NCBI RefSeq assembly: GCF_002776695.1
Contig: NZ_LFJC01000003.1
Coordinates: 4,884,896 to 4,948,895 of the forward strand
DNA from: Bradyrhizobium nitroreducens
GTDB taxonomy: Bacteria; Pseudomonadota; Alphaproteobacteria; Rhizobiales; Xanthobacteraceae
DNA: 64,000 nt
Direction: 5' to 3'
The translations under genes were made by a program, and so were the position numbers. The number at the start of each line of letters is the position of its first letter. Within the stretch, counting starts at the first letter, position 1. Below, piece by piece: positions 57,219 to 64,000 of this stretch. The notes beneath the pieces were generated by a model. It was given only the letters and a program-made list of their open reading frames with translations. It was not told the DNA's origin and made no database searches.

Positions 57219-58589
57219 CTAGACGATCTGCCTGGTGTCGGCTGGCTTCTGCAGCGCGCCAACCAGGATGCGCAGCGCTTCCGTCAATTCAGACCTGTTC
57301 CGCGCCGCTCCCAGCGAGACACGTGCCGCGTGCGGCGGTGTCCCGTCGACGATGAAGGCATCGGCGGCGACGACCGCCAGTCCATTGCGGAGCAGATGTG
57401 CGGCGACATCGGGTCGGCCCTCGGGCAACCGCAGCCACAGATGATGTGCTGCGGGCTTAGCCAGGAATTGGAAGCCTTTCAGGGTGCGCTGCGCGAGCTG
57501 TTGTCGGCCGACCGCCTCGTTGCGGATGGCGGTGATGATGCGATCGGCAATCCCGTTTTCGATCCAATGCGTCACCAGCGCGACCATCAGCGGCGCCGGC
57601 ATCTGCACGGTCGCCTGCAAATATGCACGCATCTCCCGCTGCGCGTCGCTGTCGGGCGTCACCAGGTAGGCAACGCGCAGCGCCGGCGCGATGCATTTCG
57701 ACAGCGTGGTCGCGAGATAAGTCCGCTCCGGAATGAGGTTTGCGATCGGCACGGCCGAGCGGTCGAGCAGGCCGTAAGCGTCGTCCTCGATCAGGATCGT
57801 GTCGCTATCGCGGATGATCTTCGCGATGGTGCCGCGCCGCTCGGGCGAGAGCGTCGTGGTGGTCGGATTGTGCAGCGTCGGAATGAGATAGACGGCCTTC
57901 GGCTCGTACGTGCGACAGGCCTTCGCCAGCGCTTCGGGCAGGATGCCGCCGTCATCCATGGCGACGCCGACGAGCTTGATGCCGAGCCGCACTGCTGCGG
58001 CCTTGATGCCGGGGAATGTCAGCGCTTCCGTCAGCACGATATCACCGGGCCGCGCAAGGTGTGCGAGCAGGTTGAACAGGATGGTTTGCGCGCCGGGAAA
58101 GATCACGAGCCCGTCGGCACGTGCATGCGGCACCCGTGAACGCATCCAGCGCGCGGCCACTTCGCGCTCATGCGCGCTGCCGCCGGGCGGCTGATAGTTG
58201 AGATAGGCCGTCAGCCCCGATTGCGCGCGAACGGCATCCATCCCGGCGATGATGCGCTCGTCGAGTTGCGCCTCCAGCGGATGCGGCGGCACGTTCATCG
58301 ACAGATCGATCGCAACGGGATGCGGCAGGTCGACCGCGCGACGCGCGCTGGTCTCCGACACGAACGAGCCCTGTCCGACCCGCGCCTCCATGATGCCGCG
58401 TCGCCGTGCCTCGGTGTAGGCGCGCGTCACCGTGGTGAGATCGACGTCGAGCGCCTTTGCCAGCGCGCGCTGCGTCGGCAATTGCTGGCCGCGCACCAGC
58501 CGGCCGGCGGCAATGTCGGCCTCCATGGCATCGACGATGCGTTGATAGCGCGGGCCTGACAGCTCCGAGATTGTCGGGATCCAATCCAT
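57219..58589 (-). CDS. MocR-type regulator (GntR HTH fused to aminotransferase domain)
   Basis: A 456-residue PLP-dependent regulator. The N-terminal GntR winged helix (about 15-75) has AAGRLVRGQQLPTQRALAKA and VDLTTVTRAYTEARRRGIME. A fold-type I aminotransferase domain follows with YQPPGGSAHEREVAARW, IPTLHNPTTTTLS, and the PLP lysine in TTLSKCIAPALRVAY. MocR proteins sense PLP or amino compounds and usually control a neighbouring gene. Here the divergent neighbour encodes a DUF983 protein and matching direct repeats lie between them. Confidence 0.92.
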   Translation of the reverse strand: MDWIPTISELSGPRYQRIVDAMEADIAAGRLVRGQQLPTQRALAKALDVDLTTVTRAYTEARRRGIMEARVGQGSFVSETSARRAVDLPHPVAIDLSMNVPPHPLEAQLDERIIAGMDAVRAQSGLTAYLNYQPPGGSAHEREVAARWMRSRVPHARADGLVIFPGAQTILFNLLAHLARPGDIVLTEALTFPGIKAAAVRLGIKLVGVAMDDGGILPEALAKACRTYEPKAVYLIPTLHNPTTTTLSPERRGTIAKIIRDSDTILIEDDAYGLLDRSAVPIANLIPERTYLATTLSKCIAPALRVAYLVTPDSDAQREMRAYLQATVQMPAPLMVALVTHWIENGIADRIITAIRNEAVGRQQLAQRTLKGFQFLAKPAAHHLWLRLPEGRPDVAAHLLRNGLAVVAADAFIVDGTPPHAARVSLGAARNRSELTEALRILVGALQKPADTRQIV

Positions 58590-58614
58590 GCAATTTAGGC
58601 CCATATCCTTTGAA

Positions 58615-58644
58615 TGTATGGATGCAAGACATTATTGTATGGAT
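58615..58644. promoter_or_regulatory. Direct repeats TGTATGGAT, candidate MocR operator
   Basis: TGTATGGAT occurs at 58615-58623 and again at 58636-58644, 21 bases apart from start to start (two helical turns). An inverted relative, ATCCATGCA, covers the start codon of the MocR gene. MocR dimers are known to bind such spaced direct repeats. Confidence 0.6.
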
Positions 58645-58668
58645 CGTCAAAAAGGAAGAGGTGTGGTC

Positions 58669-59103
58669 ATGGCGACCGGTTCGATCTCTCTGGCGAAGGC
58701 TATGTGGCGCGGTTTCCGCGGCAGATGTCCGAACTGCGGCGAGGGCCATCTGTTCGGCCGCTTCCTGAAGGTTGCCGACGCTTGCGACCATTGCGGCGAG
58801 GAGTTGTTTCACCAGCGCGCCGATGATTTTCCCGCCTATCTCGTGATCGTCGTGGTGGGCCATCTCGTGGTGCCGGCGATCCTCGCGGTCGAGACCGCCT
58901 ATGCGCCGCCGGAGTGGCTGCAACTCGCGGTGTGGCTGCCGGTGACGCTGTTCGCCTCGCTTGCGCTGCTGCAACCGACCAAGGGCGCCATCGTCGGCCT
59001 GCAATGGCAGGTCGGCATGCACGGTTTCGAGGCGGGCAAGCTGCGGCGCGAAGCCGCCGGGCTTGCGCCTGTCCTTGTGAAGGTGGACTCGCGCGCCGCC
59101 TGA
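58669..59103 (+). CDS. DUF983 family membrane protein
   Basis: A 144-residue protein typical of DUF983: a zinc-ribbon-like start with two CxxC pairs (GRCPNCGEGHLFGRFLKV, ACDHCGEEL), then two membrane helices (about 62-82 and 87-105) and a short tail. The function is unknown; in many alphaproteobacteria it lies near cytochrome oxidase or cell-wall genes. GGAAGAGG precedes ATG 58669. It is divergent from the MocR regulator and likely its target. Confidence 0.87.
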   Translation: MATGSISLAKAMWRGFRGRCPNCGEGHLFGRFLKVADACDHCGEELFHQRADDFPAYLVIVVVGHLVVPAILAVETAYAPPEWLQLAVWLPVTLFASLALLQPTKGAIVGLQWQVGMHGFEAGKLRREAAGLAPVLVKVDSRAA

Positions 59104-59161
59104 GCTGGCGGCGTTTACATCGCGGGCGCGGCCGCTACACTCCATCGTACAAACAAGAACG

Positions 59162-59887
59162 ATGGAAACGCCGATGGCCGCACGCGAGAAGACTTTTCTG
59201 CTTTGTCACGGCGCATGGTCCGGCGGGTGGGCCTGGAAGAAGATGCATCCGCTGATGGCCGGGGCCGGTCACCGCCCGGTGACGCCGACCTATACGGGCC
59301 TCGGCGAACGCGCGCATCTCGCCAGTCCCGCGATCGATCTCGACATGCATATCGAGGACGTCCTCAACGTCATCAGATTCGAAGATCTCAGCGACATCGT
59401 GCTGCTCGGCCACAGCTATGGCGGCATGGTCGCGACCGGTGTCGCCGACCGCGCCCGCGAGCGCGTGACGCAGCTGATCTATCTCGACGCTTTCGTGCCA
59501 CGCGACGGCCAGTCGCTGTTCGACCTTAACGAAGCCGGCCGCGAGCCGATGCGCAAGGCAGCCGCCTCCGGTGACGGCTACCGCATCCCGCCGAACCCGC
59601 CGCCACCGGATACGCCGCCGGCCGATCTCGACTGGCTCAACGCGCGCCGGGTCGCGATGCCGGTCAAATGCTTCGAGACGAAGCTGAGGCTCGCGCATGG
59701 CGAGCCGGCGATCCCGCGCAGCTACGTCTATTGCACCCGCATTCCGCCGGGCGACGTGTTCGGGCAATTCGCGGCGCGGACGAAGAACGAGGAGGGGTGG
59801 CGCTATGTCGAGCTCGACGCCAGCCATGCGCCGAACGTGACGGCGCCGGAGGCGCTGACGAAGGTGCTGAACGAGATCGTCGCCTAG
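59162..59887 (+). CDS. Alpha/beta hydrolase (plant esterase/EstC-like)
   Basis: A 241-residue cytoplasmic hydrolase resembling the salicylate-methyl-esterase/EstC group. The oxyanion region is LLCHGAWSGGWAWKKM, the nucleophile elbow GHSYGGM, and the histidine lies in DASHAPNVTAPEAL. It has no signal peptide. The Pro-rich lid NPPPPDTPPADLDWL sits in the middle. The substrate is a small ester, not identifiable here. ATG 59162 is the first; an internal ATG at 59174 is also possible. Confidence 0.87.
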   Translation: METPMAAREKTFLLCHGAWSGGWAWKKMHPLMAGAGHRPVTPTYTGLGERAHLASPAIDLDMHIEDVLNVIRFEDLSDIVLLGHSYGGMVATGVADRARERVTQLIYLDAFVPRDGQSLFDLNEAGREPMRKAAASGDGYRIPPNPPPPDTPPADLDWLNARRVAMPVKCFETKLRLAHGEPAIPRSYVYCTRIPPGDVFGQFAARTKNEEGWRYVELDASHAPNVTAPEALTKVLNEIVA

Positions 59888-59890
59888 CTC

Positions 59891-59992
59891 GTCATTCCGG
59901 GGCGTGCGCAGCACGAACCTGGAATCCATTCCTCAACCGATTGCGCCGCCCGATGGATTTCGGGCTCTCGCTTCGCGTGCCCAGGAATGACA
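59891..59992. repeat. CGTCATTCCGGGGCG palindromic repeat
   Basis: GTCATTCCGGGGCGTGCGCA and CCTGGAATCCATTCC face GGATTTCGGGCTCTCGCTTC and GCGTGCCCAGGAATGAC. An imperfect hairpin in the gap between the esterase and RNase P RNA genes. Confidence 0.65.
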
Positions 59993-60028
59993 GCATCTGA
60001 TTGGCTGCGCTCGCACTCCGCAAATGGT

Positions 60029-60061
60029 GAGGGGTCCGATGCGGTCAGCATCGAACCCCTC
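60029..60061 (-). terminator. Terminator hairpin downstream of rnpB
   Basis: On the minus strand, GAGGGGTTCGATGC pairs with GCATCGGACCCCTC over 14 positions (one G-U), with a five-base loop and ACCATTTG after it. It lies about 75 bases beyond the mature 3' end of RNase P RNA. Confidence 0.6.
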
Positions 60062-60074
60062 GTCACTTTCTTAG

Positions 60075-60128
60075 TCTAACGCGTTTTCTTGACGCGAACC
60101 GGAAAACCACTTCGCTCGAAAACGCTTT
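60075..60128. repeat. AACGCGTTTTCTTGACGCGAACC element
   Basis: TAACGCGTTTTCTTGACGCG faces AACCGGAAAACC and TTCGCTCGAAAACGCT. A dispersed short element known to me by sight from this bacterial group; here it lies between the rnpB 3' end and its terminator hairpin. Confidence 0.5.
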
Positions 60129-60133
60129 AGAAT

Positions 60134-60557
60134 ATCAGCCGGCCTGTAAGCCGGGTTCTGTAGGGCACCGCCCGCTTGCGCGAACGATACGTGACGGCCA
60201 TTCCTCTGGGACCGTGTTCGCACACGGCCTCGAGCAACCTACCCGGACGGCGGGCCTGACATCGCCCCGCGGCGTTATCGCTTTCGCGAACAGCCCGCTA
60301 CGCCGTCCCTATTCGGTTTTGCTCCCGGTGGGGTTTACCATGCCGGCTCCGTTGCCGGATCCGCGGTGCGCTCTTACCGCACCTTTTCACCCTTACTCCG
60401 CGAAGCCCGAAGGCAAAGCGGAGCGGTTCGTTCTCTGTGGCACTTTCCCTGGGGTCGCCCCCGCCGGACGTTATCCGGCACCGTATGTCAAGGGAGCCCG
60501 GACTTTCCTCCCCGGCGGCCTTTCGGCACCTGCCGGAGCGGCCGTCCGGCCGACTGA
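60134..60557 (-). ncRNA. rnpB: RNase P RNA (bacterial class A)
   Basis: The minus strand begins GTCGGCCGGACGGCCGCTCC, soon followed by the universally conserved GAGGAAAGTCCGGGCTCC. It ends with ACAGAACCCGGCTTACAGGC, the other half of the catalytic core. Internal ACTTTCC/GGGAAAGTGCCACAGA and the large helices of the alphaproteobacterial type are visible. The length is about 424 bases, normal for the group. The RNA is the catalytic part of RNase P, which trims tRNA 5' ends. Open frames read across this region are artefacts. Confidence 0.95.
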
Positions 60558-60565
60558 CGGGGCAT

Positions 60566-60594
60566 GCATGGGGCATTTGCATCGGTTTCGTCAA
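60566..60594 (-). promoter_or_regulatory. Predicted rnpB promoter
   Basis: On the minus strand TTGACG, 17 bases, then CCATGC, ending about nine bases before the expected 5' end of RNase P RNA. The -35 element is near consensus; the -10 is weak but in the range seen for rhizobial housekeeping promoters. Confidence 0.5.
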
Positions 60595-60641
60595 GCCGAG
60601 ATCGCCGCGCACACCCGGCCCGAAATATTTTATCCTGAAGA

Positions 60642-60668
60642 TGTCGTCTGCTGCGTGCCCCGTTCGAC
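60642..60668 (+). promoter_or_regulatory. Candidate ECF-type promoter for the YciI/sigma operon
   Basis: TGTCGT, 17 bases, then CGAC, about 40 bases before the YciI start codon. It resembles the TGTCGA / CGA-C type reported for ECF sigma factors with DGPF partners. It would mean autoregulation. The match is short and tentative. Confidence 0.3.
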
Positions 60669-60707
60669 TGGATGTCGGCGACACAGCCGAACAACAGGAG
60701 TGAAGCG

Positions 60708-61061
60708 ATGCAATATCTGCTGATGATCTACCAGAACGAGGCCGAGTACGCGAAGAACGACGAGGCGACCAGCCAGAAGATCCTGGCCGAGTACCAGGCT
60801 TTCACGCAAAGCATCGTCCAGAGCGGCAACTACAAGGGGGGCGACCGCTTGCGGCCGACCACGACCGCGACGACGGTGCGCGTGCGCGACGGCAAGACGC
60901 TGATGACCGACGGTCCGTTCGCCGAAACGCGCGAGCAGCTCGCGGGCTATTACCTGATCGAGGCCAAGGACATCGATGCGGCAACCGCGATCGCGGCCCG
61001 GATACCCAGCGCGCGCATCGGCTCGATCGAGGTGCGGCCGATCTGGGAGCACGACAAGTGA
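60708..61061 (+). CDS. YciI/DGPF-domain protein
   Basis: A 117-residue dimeric alpha/beta-barrel protein of the YCII family carrying the DGPF motif (Asp68-Gly-Pro-Phe71 in LMTDGPFAETREQLAGYYLI), after which the group is named. Such proteins are encoded beside a specific group of ECF sigma factors with long C-terminal extensions. Their role is unproven; modulating the sigma factor or acting on a small molecule are both possible. ATG 60708 follows CAGGAG. The sigma gene starts 13 bases after its stop codon. Confidence 0.9.
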   Translation: MQYLLMIYQNEAEYAKNDEATSQKILAEYQAFTQSIVQSGNYKGGDRLRPTTTATTVRVRDGKTLMTDGPFAETREQLAGYYLIEAKDIDAATAIAARIPSARIGSIEVRPIWEHDK

Positions 61062-61074
61062 GCGGCGGCGGGGA

Positions 61075-62307
61075 ATGACCCCTTCTGAGATCGACAGAAT
61101 ATTTCGCGACGAGGCGGGGCGGGCGCTGGCCACGCTGATCCGCCTCGTCGGAGATTTCGATCTGGCGGAGGACGCGCTGCAGGATGCGTTCGCCGTCGCG
61201 CTGGATCGCTGGGCAGCGGGCGAGGTGCCGGCCAATCCGCGCGCCTGGCTCGTCAATGTCGCCAGGCACAAGGTGATCGATCGCATCCGCCGTCAGGCCG
61301 TCTTTCGCGGCAAGCAGGAGGCACTGGTGCACGAGATTGAGCTGAATGTGCCAGCCGCCGACGAGCCGCCGGCGATGCTCGACGACGACATGCTGCGGCT
61401 GATCTTCACCTGCTGCCATCCCGCGTTCGCGCCCGAGGTTCAGGTCGCGCTGACGCTGCGTACCGTCTGCGGCTTGTCGACCACGCAGGTCGCGCGCGCC
61501 TTCCTCGTCGGCGAGGAGGCGATGGCGCAGCGGCTGGTTCGCGCCAAGCAGAAGATCAGGCTCGCCGGCATTCCCTACGAGGTGCCGGAGCGCGAAGAGC
61601 TGGCGACGCGGCTCGAAGGCGTGCTCGCGGTGATCTATCTGGTCTTCACGGAGGGCTATGTCGCGACGTCGGGCGCAGATCTGATGCGCCCGGATTTCGC
61701 GATCGAGGCGATCCGGCTCGCGCGCCTGCTCGATCGGCTGATGCCGGATCGCGCCGGCATCAAGGGCCTGCTCGCTCTCATGCTGCTGCACGATGCGCGC
61801 CGTGCCGGACGCGAGACCGCGGCCGGCGACATCGTGCTGCTCGAAGAGCAGGACCGCTCGCTCTGGGATCGTGCGCAGATCGAGGAAGGTCTGCGCCTGG
61901 TCGACGACGCACTGCGCGTGCCCGGCTTGCCGCAACCTTATCTCGTGCAGGCCGCGATCGCCGCGCTGCATGCCCGGGCGCCGAGCTATGAGCAGACCGA
62001 CTGGCGGCAAATCACCGGGCTCTATGGGGTTTTGCTACGTATCGGTCCCTCGCCGGTGATCGAACTCAACCACGCTGCCGCGCTGTCGATGGTCGATGGC
62101 CCGGCGCGTGCGCTCGATCTGGTCGACGCGATCAGTGCACGTGGCGGGCTCCGCGGCTACGCGCTTCTGCCTGCGGTGCGCGCGGATCTGTTGCGAAGGC
62201 TGGGTCGCAAGGACGAGGCGCGCGAGGCCTATCAGGCAGCGACTGCGGCGACGCAGCTCGAGCCGTTGCGGCGGCTGTATGCGCGGCGGGTGAGGGAGAT
62301 GAGGTAG
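61075..62307 (+). CDS. ECF sigma factor with C-terminal TPR-like extension (ECF42 type)
   Basis: A 410-residue sigma factor. Sigma region 2 (about 1-75) contains DFDLAEDALQDAFAVALDRW and NPRAWLVNVARHKVIDRIRR. Region 4 (about 115-165) has QVALTLRTVCGLSTTQVARA and EEAMAQRLVRAKQKIR. The ~240-residue extension (DUF6596 and TPR-like helices: EGYVATSG, LMLLHDARRAGR, LNHAAALSMVDGPARALDLV) marks the ECF42 group. These lack a classical membrane anti-sigma factor, so control is thought to act through the extension. The partner DGPF gene lies immediately upstream. Confidence 0.92.
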   Translation: MTPSEIDRIFRDEAGRALATLIRLVGDFDLAEDALQDAFAVALDRWAAGEVPANPRAWLVNVARHKVIDRIRRQAVFRGKQEALVHEIELNVPAADEPPAMLDDDMLRLIFTCCHPAFAPEVQVALTLRTVCGLSTTQVARAFLVGEEAMAQRLVRAKQKIRLAGIPYEVPEREELATRLEGVLAVIYLVFTEGYVATSGADLMRPDFAIEAIRLARLLDRLMPDRAGIKGLLALMLLHDARRAGRETAAGDIVLLEEQDRSLWDRAQIEEGLRLVDDALRVPGLPQPYLVQAAIAALHARAPSYEQTDWRQITGLYGVLLRIGPSPVIELNHAAALSMVDGPARALDLVDAISARGGLRGYALLPAVRADLLRRLGRKDEAREAYQAATAATQLEPLRRLYARRVREMR

Positions 62308-62314
62308 AGGTTCT

Positions 62315-62456
62315 CGTGCCCCGGACGCAGCGCAGCGTCCCCGGCGATGCGAAGCATCGTCCGGTGCGATGCGCTGCAGAGTCGGGGCCCATCCCGCCGC
62401 GAGTCGTGTCGCCCACTGGGTCCCGGCTCGCGCTTCGCGCGTCCGGGACACGAGAG
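62315..62456. repeat. GCCCCGGACGCAGCGC-type palindromic repeat
   Basis: TCGTGCCCCGGACGCAGCGC and AGTCGGGGCCCATCCCG face CTGGGTCCCGGCTCGCGCTT and CGCGTCCGGGACACGAG. It lies between the converging sigma-factor and amidase genes and is a second full copy of the element at 15.1 kb. Confidence 0.8.
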
Positions 62457-62476
62457 CGAACTGCGCGGCCACATCC

Positions 62477-63343
62477 TCACTTCGACGCGACGGTCGTCCC
62501 ATCCGTCGGCAGGCTCGCCAGCAGCGCCTGCAATGTCGACAGCGTCGAGTGGTCCGCAACCCCATCCAGCCGCGCCGGGCGGAAATGGCGCTGGAAGGCC
62601 GTGACGACTTCCATGGTGGCGGCATCGTATTTGCCGGTCAGCGGCACCCCGTAGCCGTACTTGGCGAGCGCCTGCTGCATGCTCAGCACCTCGTCGCTGA
62701 TGGTGCCGAGCATCAGGCTCTCGCCGCGCACGACCGGCGCGGGCGTCACCCAGTGACCGACCCCGGAATTGGCCAGCGAATGCCACGGAAATTTCTCGCC
62801 GGGATCCTTCTTGCGCGCGGGCGCGACGTCGGAATGGCCGAGCACGCGATGGGACGGCACCTTGCGGCGAAGCATGATGCCGCGGCACAGCGCGATCACG
62901 GCGGCGATCTGGCGCAGCGGATATTCCGGGTAGCCCCAGTCATGGCCCCGATTGATGATCTCGATGCCGATCGAGCAGGAGTTGATGTCGTCTTCGCCGG
63001 CCCACGAGGAGACGCCGGCATGCCAGGCACGCTTGGCCTCGGACACGCATTGCACGATGCGGCCGTCCTCCAGCACGACGTAATGCGCCGAGACCTCGGT
63101 GCCGGCCGTGCACAAACGCGCCAGCGCGCCCTCGACGTCGGGCATGCCGGTGTAGTGCAGCACGATCATGTCGGGCTGCCGTCCCTTGTTGCGCTCGCCA
63201 TAGTTCGGCGAAGGGATGATGTCGGAGACGATCGAGGAATCCGGCTCGAACGTCCGCATGTTCGCCGCGGCCTTGGGAACCGGGAGAACGCGTTGACGCT
63301 TCGAATCAGATCCAGACGGGGTGGAGGAACCGGACGGCGGCAT
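62477..63343 (-). CDS. N-acetylmuramoyl-L-alanine amidase (AmiD-like) with peptidoglycan-binding domain
   Basis: A 288-residue zinc amidase of the Amidase_2 (AmpD/AmiD) type that removes stem peptides from muramic acid. Zinc ligands are expected at His in MIVLHYTGM, His in GHSDVAPARKKDPGEKFPW and the following Asp; SIGIEIINRGHDWGYPEYPL is also typical. Residues ~225-285 form a PG_binding_1 domain (MQQALAKYGYGVPLTGKYDA). No clear signal peptide starts at ATG 63343, so it may be cytoplasmic as AmpD is, or the true start may differ (TTG 63415 or ATG 63259). Confidence 0.88.
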   Translation of the reverse strand: MPPSGSSTPSGSDSKRQRVLPVPKAAANMRTFEPDSSIVSDIIPSPNYGERNKGRQPDMIVLHYTGMPDVEGALARLCTAGTEVSAHYVVLEDGRIVQCVSEAKRAWHAGVSSWAGEDDINSCSIGIEIINRGHDWGYPEYPLRQIAAVIALCRGIMLRRKVPSHRVLGHSDVAPARKKDPGEKFPWHSLANSGVGHWVTPAPVVRGESLMLGTISDEVLSMQQALAKYGYGVPLTGKYDAATMEVVTAFQRHFRPARLDGVADHSTLSTLQALLASLPTDGTTVASK

Positions 63344-63785
63344 AAACAACTCAGGTCGGACGCGAATGGGCCAAGCCCTTCTCTTTACTATTCCTTTACC
63401 CTCCACCGCGCGCAATCGCGCGGCGCGGTTAACGGATCTATTTTGCGCATGTGTGTGGATGAAGCATCACTGCCGCTTCACCTTTTCGACTTGTAACGAG
63501 CCGAGCAACGCTTTCTTAACGCTAAGGGTCGTTACTGAGGGATGAAGAGCCGACCCGCGTCCGGAGGCGGCCAAAGCGTATTTTGGCTCGAAATCCATGG
63601 CTGCCCGACAAATTCCGCTGGGAACACTCGGTTTGCGGCCCGGGACGACCGGACTCGGTCATCATGCTGGACGGGGGCTTTGTCGTGGAACCGCCGCGAC
63701 GCGGAATGATTCGAGGCGCTATGGGCTGGCACGCCCCCGATCTGGCTTGGTCGCTCGGCAGGCTTTGGGTCACAAGGTTTGGCAC
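63344..63785. other. Leader region of the division/cell-wall cluster, no gene seen
   Basis: About 440 bases between the amidase gene and rsmH. It holds GTAACGA (63495) and TCGTTAC (63529), an inverted pair 27 bases apart. I see no mraZ reading frame, which often precedes rsmH. A 68-codon frame ending in an ATGA overlap with rsmH is not convincing by composition. The rsmH promoter must lie here. Confidence 0.45.
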
Positions 63786-64000
63786 ATGAGCCCCGCTGCT
63801 CATATCCCCGTGCTCGGCCGCGAGGCCATCGATCACCTCGCGCCGCGCGCGGGCGGGATCTATGTCGATGCCACTTTCGGCGCCGGCGGTTATAGCCGCG
63901 CCATCCTCGACGTCCCGGGAACCCGCCTGATCGCGATCGACCGTGACCGCACCGCCATCGCCGGCGGTGCTGATCTCGTCGCACGCTCCGCGGGCCGGCT
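63786..64000 (+). CDS. rsmH: 16S rRNA m4C1402 methyltransferase RsmH, 5' part
   Basis: The first 71 codons, cut by the window edge. RsmH (MraW) methylates N4 of cytidine 1402 in the ribosomal P site. The start HIPVLGREAIDHLAPRAGGI is followed by the SAM motif YVDATFGAGGYSRAIL and IAIDRDRTAI, all diagnostic. It normally opens the dcw cluster (ftsL, ftsI, murE and others), which should continue beyond the window. Confidence 0.95.
   Translation, partial: MSPAAHIPVLGREAIDHLAPRAGGIYVDATFGAGGYSRAILDVPGTRLIAIDRDRTAIAGGADLVARSAGR

Noticed and set aside
60214..60723. Long open frames on both strands across 60.2-60.7 kb
   Set aside because: They lie over RNase P RNA, whose conserved core motifs are unmistakable; the frames are by-products of its high GC content.
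63583..63789. A 68-codon frame ending in an ATGA overlap with rsmH
   Set aside because: It starts with a non-ATG codon without a ribosome-binding site and has no resemblance to MraZ or another family. The overlap alone is weak support, so it is only mentioned.

Overview
The window is a GC-rich, gene-dense stretch of chromosome from an alphaproteobacterium, most likely Bradyrhizobium or a close relative (Nitrobacteraceae). The evidence is gene content: a thiOSGE-thiC operon, a Rhodobacter-type phospholipid N-methyltransferase, DUF2277, DUF6429, DUF6665 and DUF899 proteins, an extensin-family lipoprotein and several divergent DUF2147/FecR envelope proteins. Several families of palindromic intergenic repeats typical of that group also occur. 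No tRNA, rRNA, CRISPR array, prophage or insertion sequence with a transposase is visible. The only RNA genes or elements seen are RNase P RNA and one TPP riboswitch.

Layout. 0-6.5 kb: small housekeeping and hypothetical genes (MmcQ/YjbR protein, alpha/beta hydrolase, DUF2277, a collagen-like protein, a stand-alone Fis-type DNA-binding protein, SDR dehydrogenase, J-domain protein, two tandem secreted paralogues, RidA). 6.9-10 kb: an accessory stretch with a cluster of GTGGGTTAG repeats, a DUF6429 gene, a uracil-DNA-glycosylase-like gene and an AT-rich DUF4062-like gene. 10-15.1 kb: thiamin operon under a TPP riboswitch. 15-21 kb: lytic transglycosylase, a two-component system, a PRC-barrel stress protein and a LivK-type binding protein. 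21.5-26 kb: a complete polyamine-type ABC importer. 26-33 kb: DUF4403 protein, a small AT-rich gene pair, a regulator/beta-propeller/DUF899 divergon, a GIY-YIG protein and cytochrome c. 33-40 kb: L,D-transpeptidase followed by a membrane-lipid neighbourhood (glycosyltransferase, phospholipid methyltransferase, membrane protein, PLP aminotransferase, phosphatidylserine decarboxylase) and a Nudix hydrolase. 40-46 kb: FecR, two DUF2147 proteins, a 27-residue membrane protein, extensin-like lipoprotein. 46-55.9 kb: TetR-controlled EmrAB-type efflux pump, ABC exporter preceded by a 24-codon leader ORF, MATE pump, O-antigen ligase, FkbM methyltransferase. 56-64 kb: TauE/SafE permease, MocR regulator divergent from a DUF983 gene, esterase, rnpB, an ECF sigma factor with its DGPF (YciI) partner, a cell-wall amidase and the start of rsmH.

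How the parts work together. Thiazole synthesis (ThiO, ThiS, ThiG), coupling (ThiE) and pyrimidine synthesis (ThiC) are read in one direction from the riboswitch. The four polyamine-type transport genes form one minus-strand unit. The TetR repressor gene and its pump genes diverge from a perfect operator. Many intergenic gaps are filled by palindromic repeats. These separate convergent genes, but they have also entered the thi and polyamine operons and supply the 3' end of the GIY-YIG gene.

I found no complete novel multi-gene system. The best candidates for undescribed biology are the AT-rich DUF4062-like gene, the AT-rich membrane/secreted pair near 28 kb, the anchored aminotransferase paired with phosphatidylserine decarboxylase, the two very small ORFs with strong translation signals, and the paired-hairpin repeat element.
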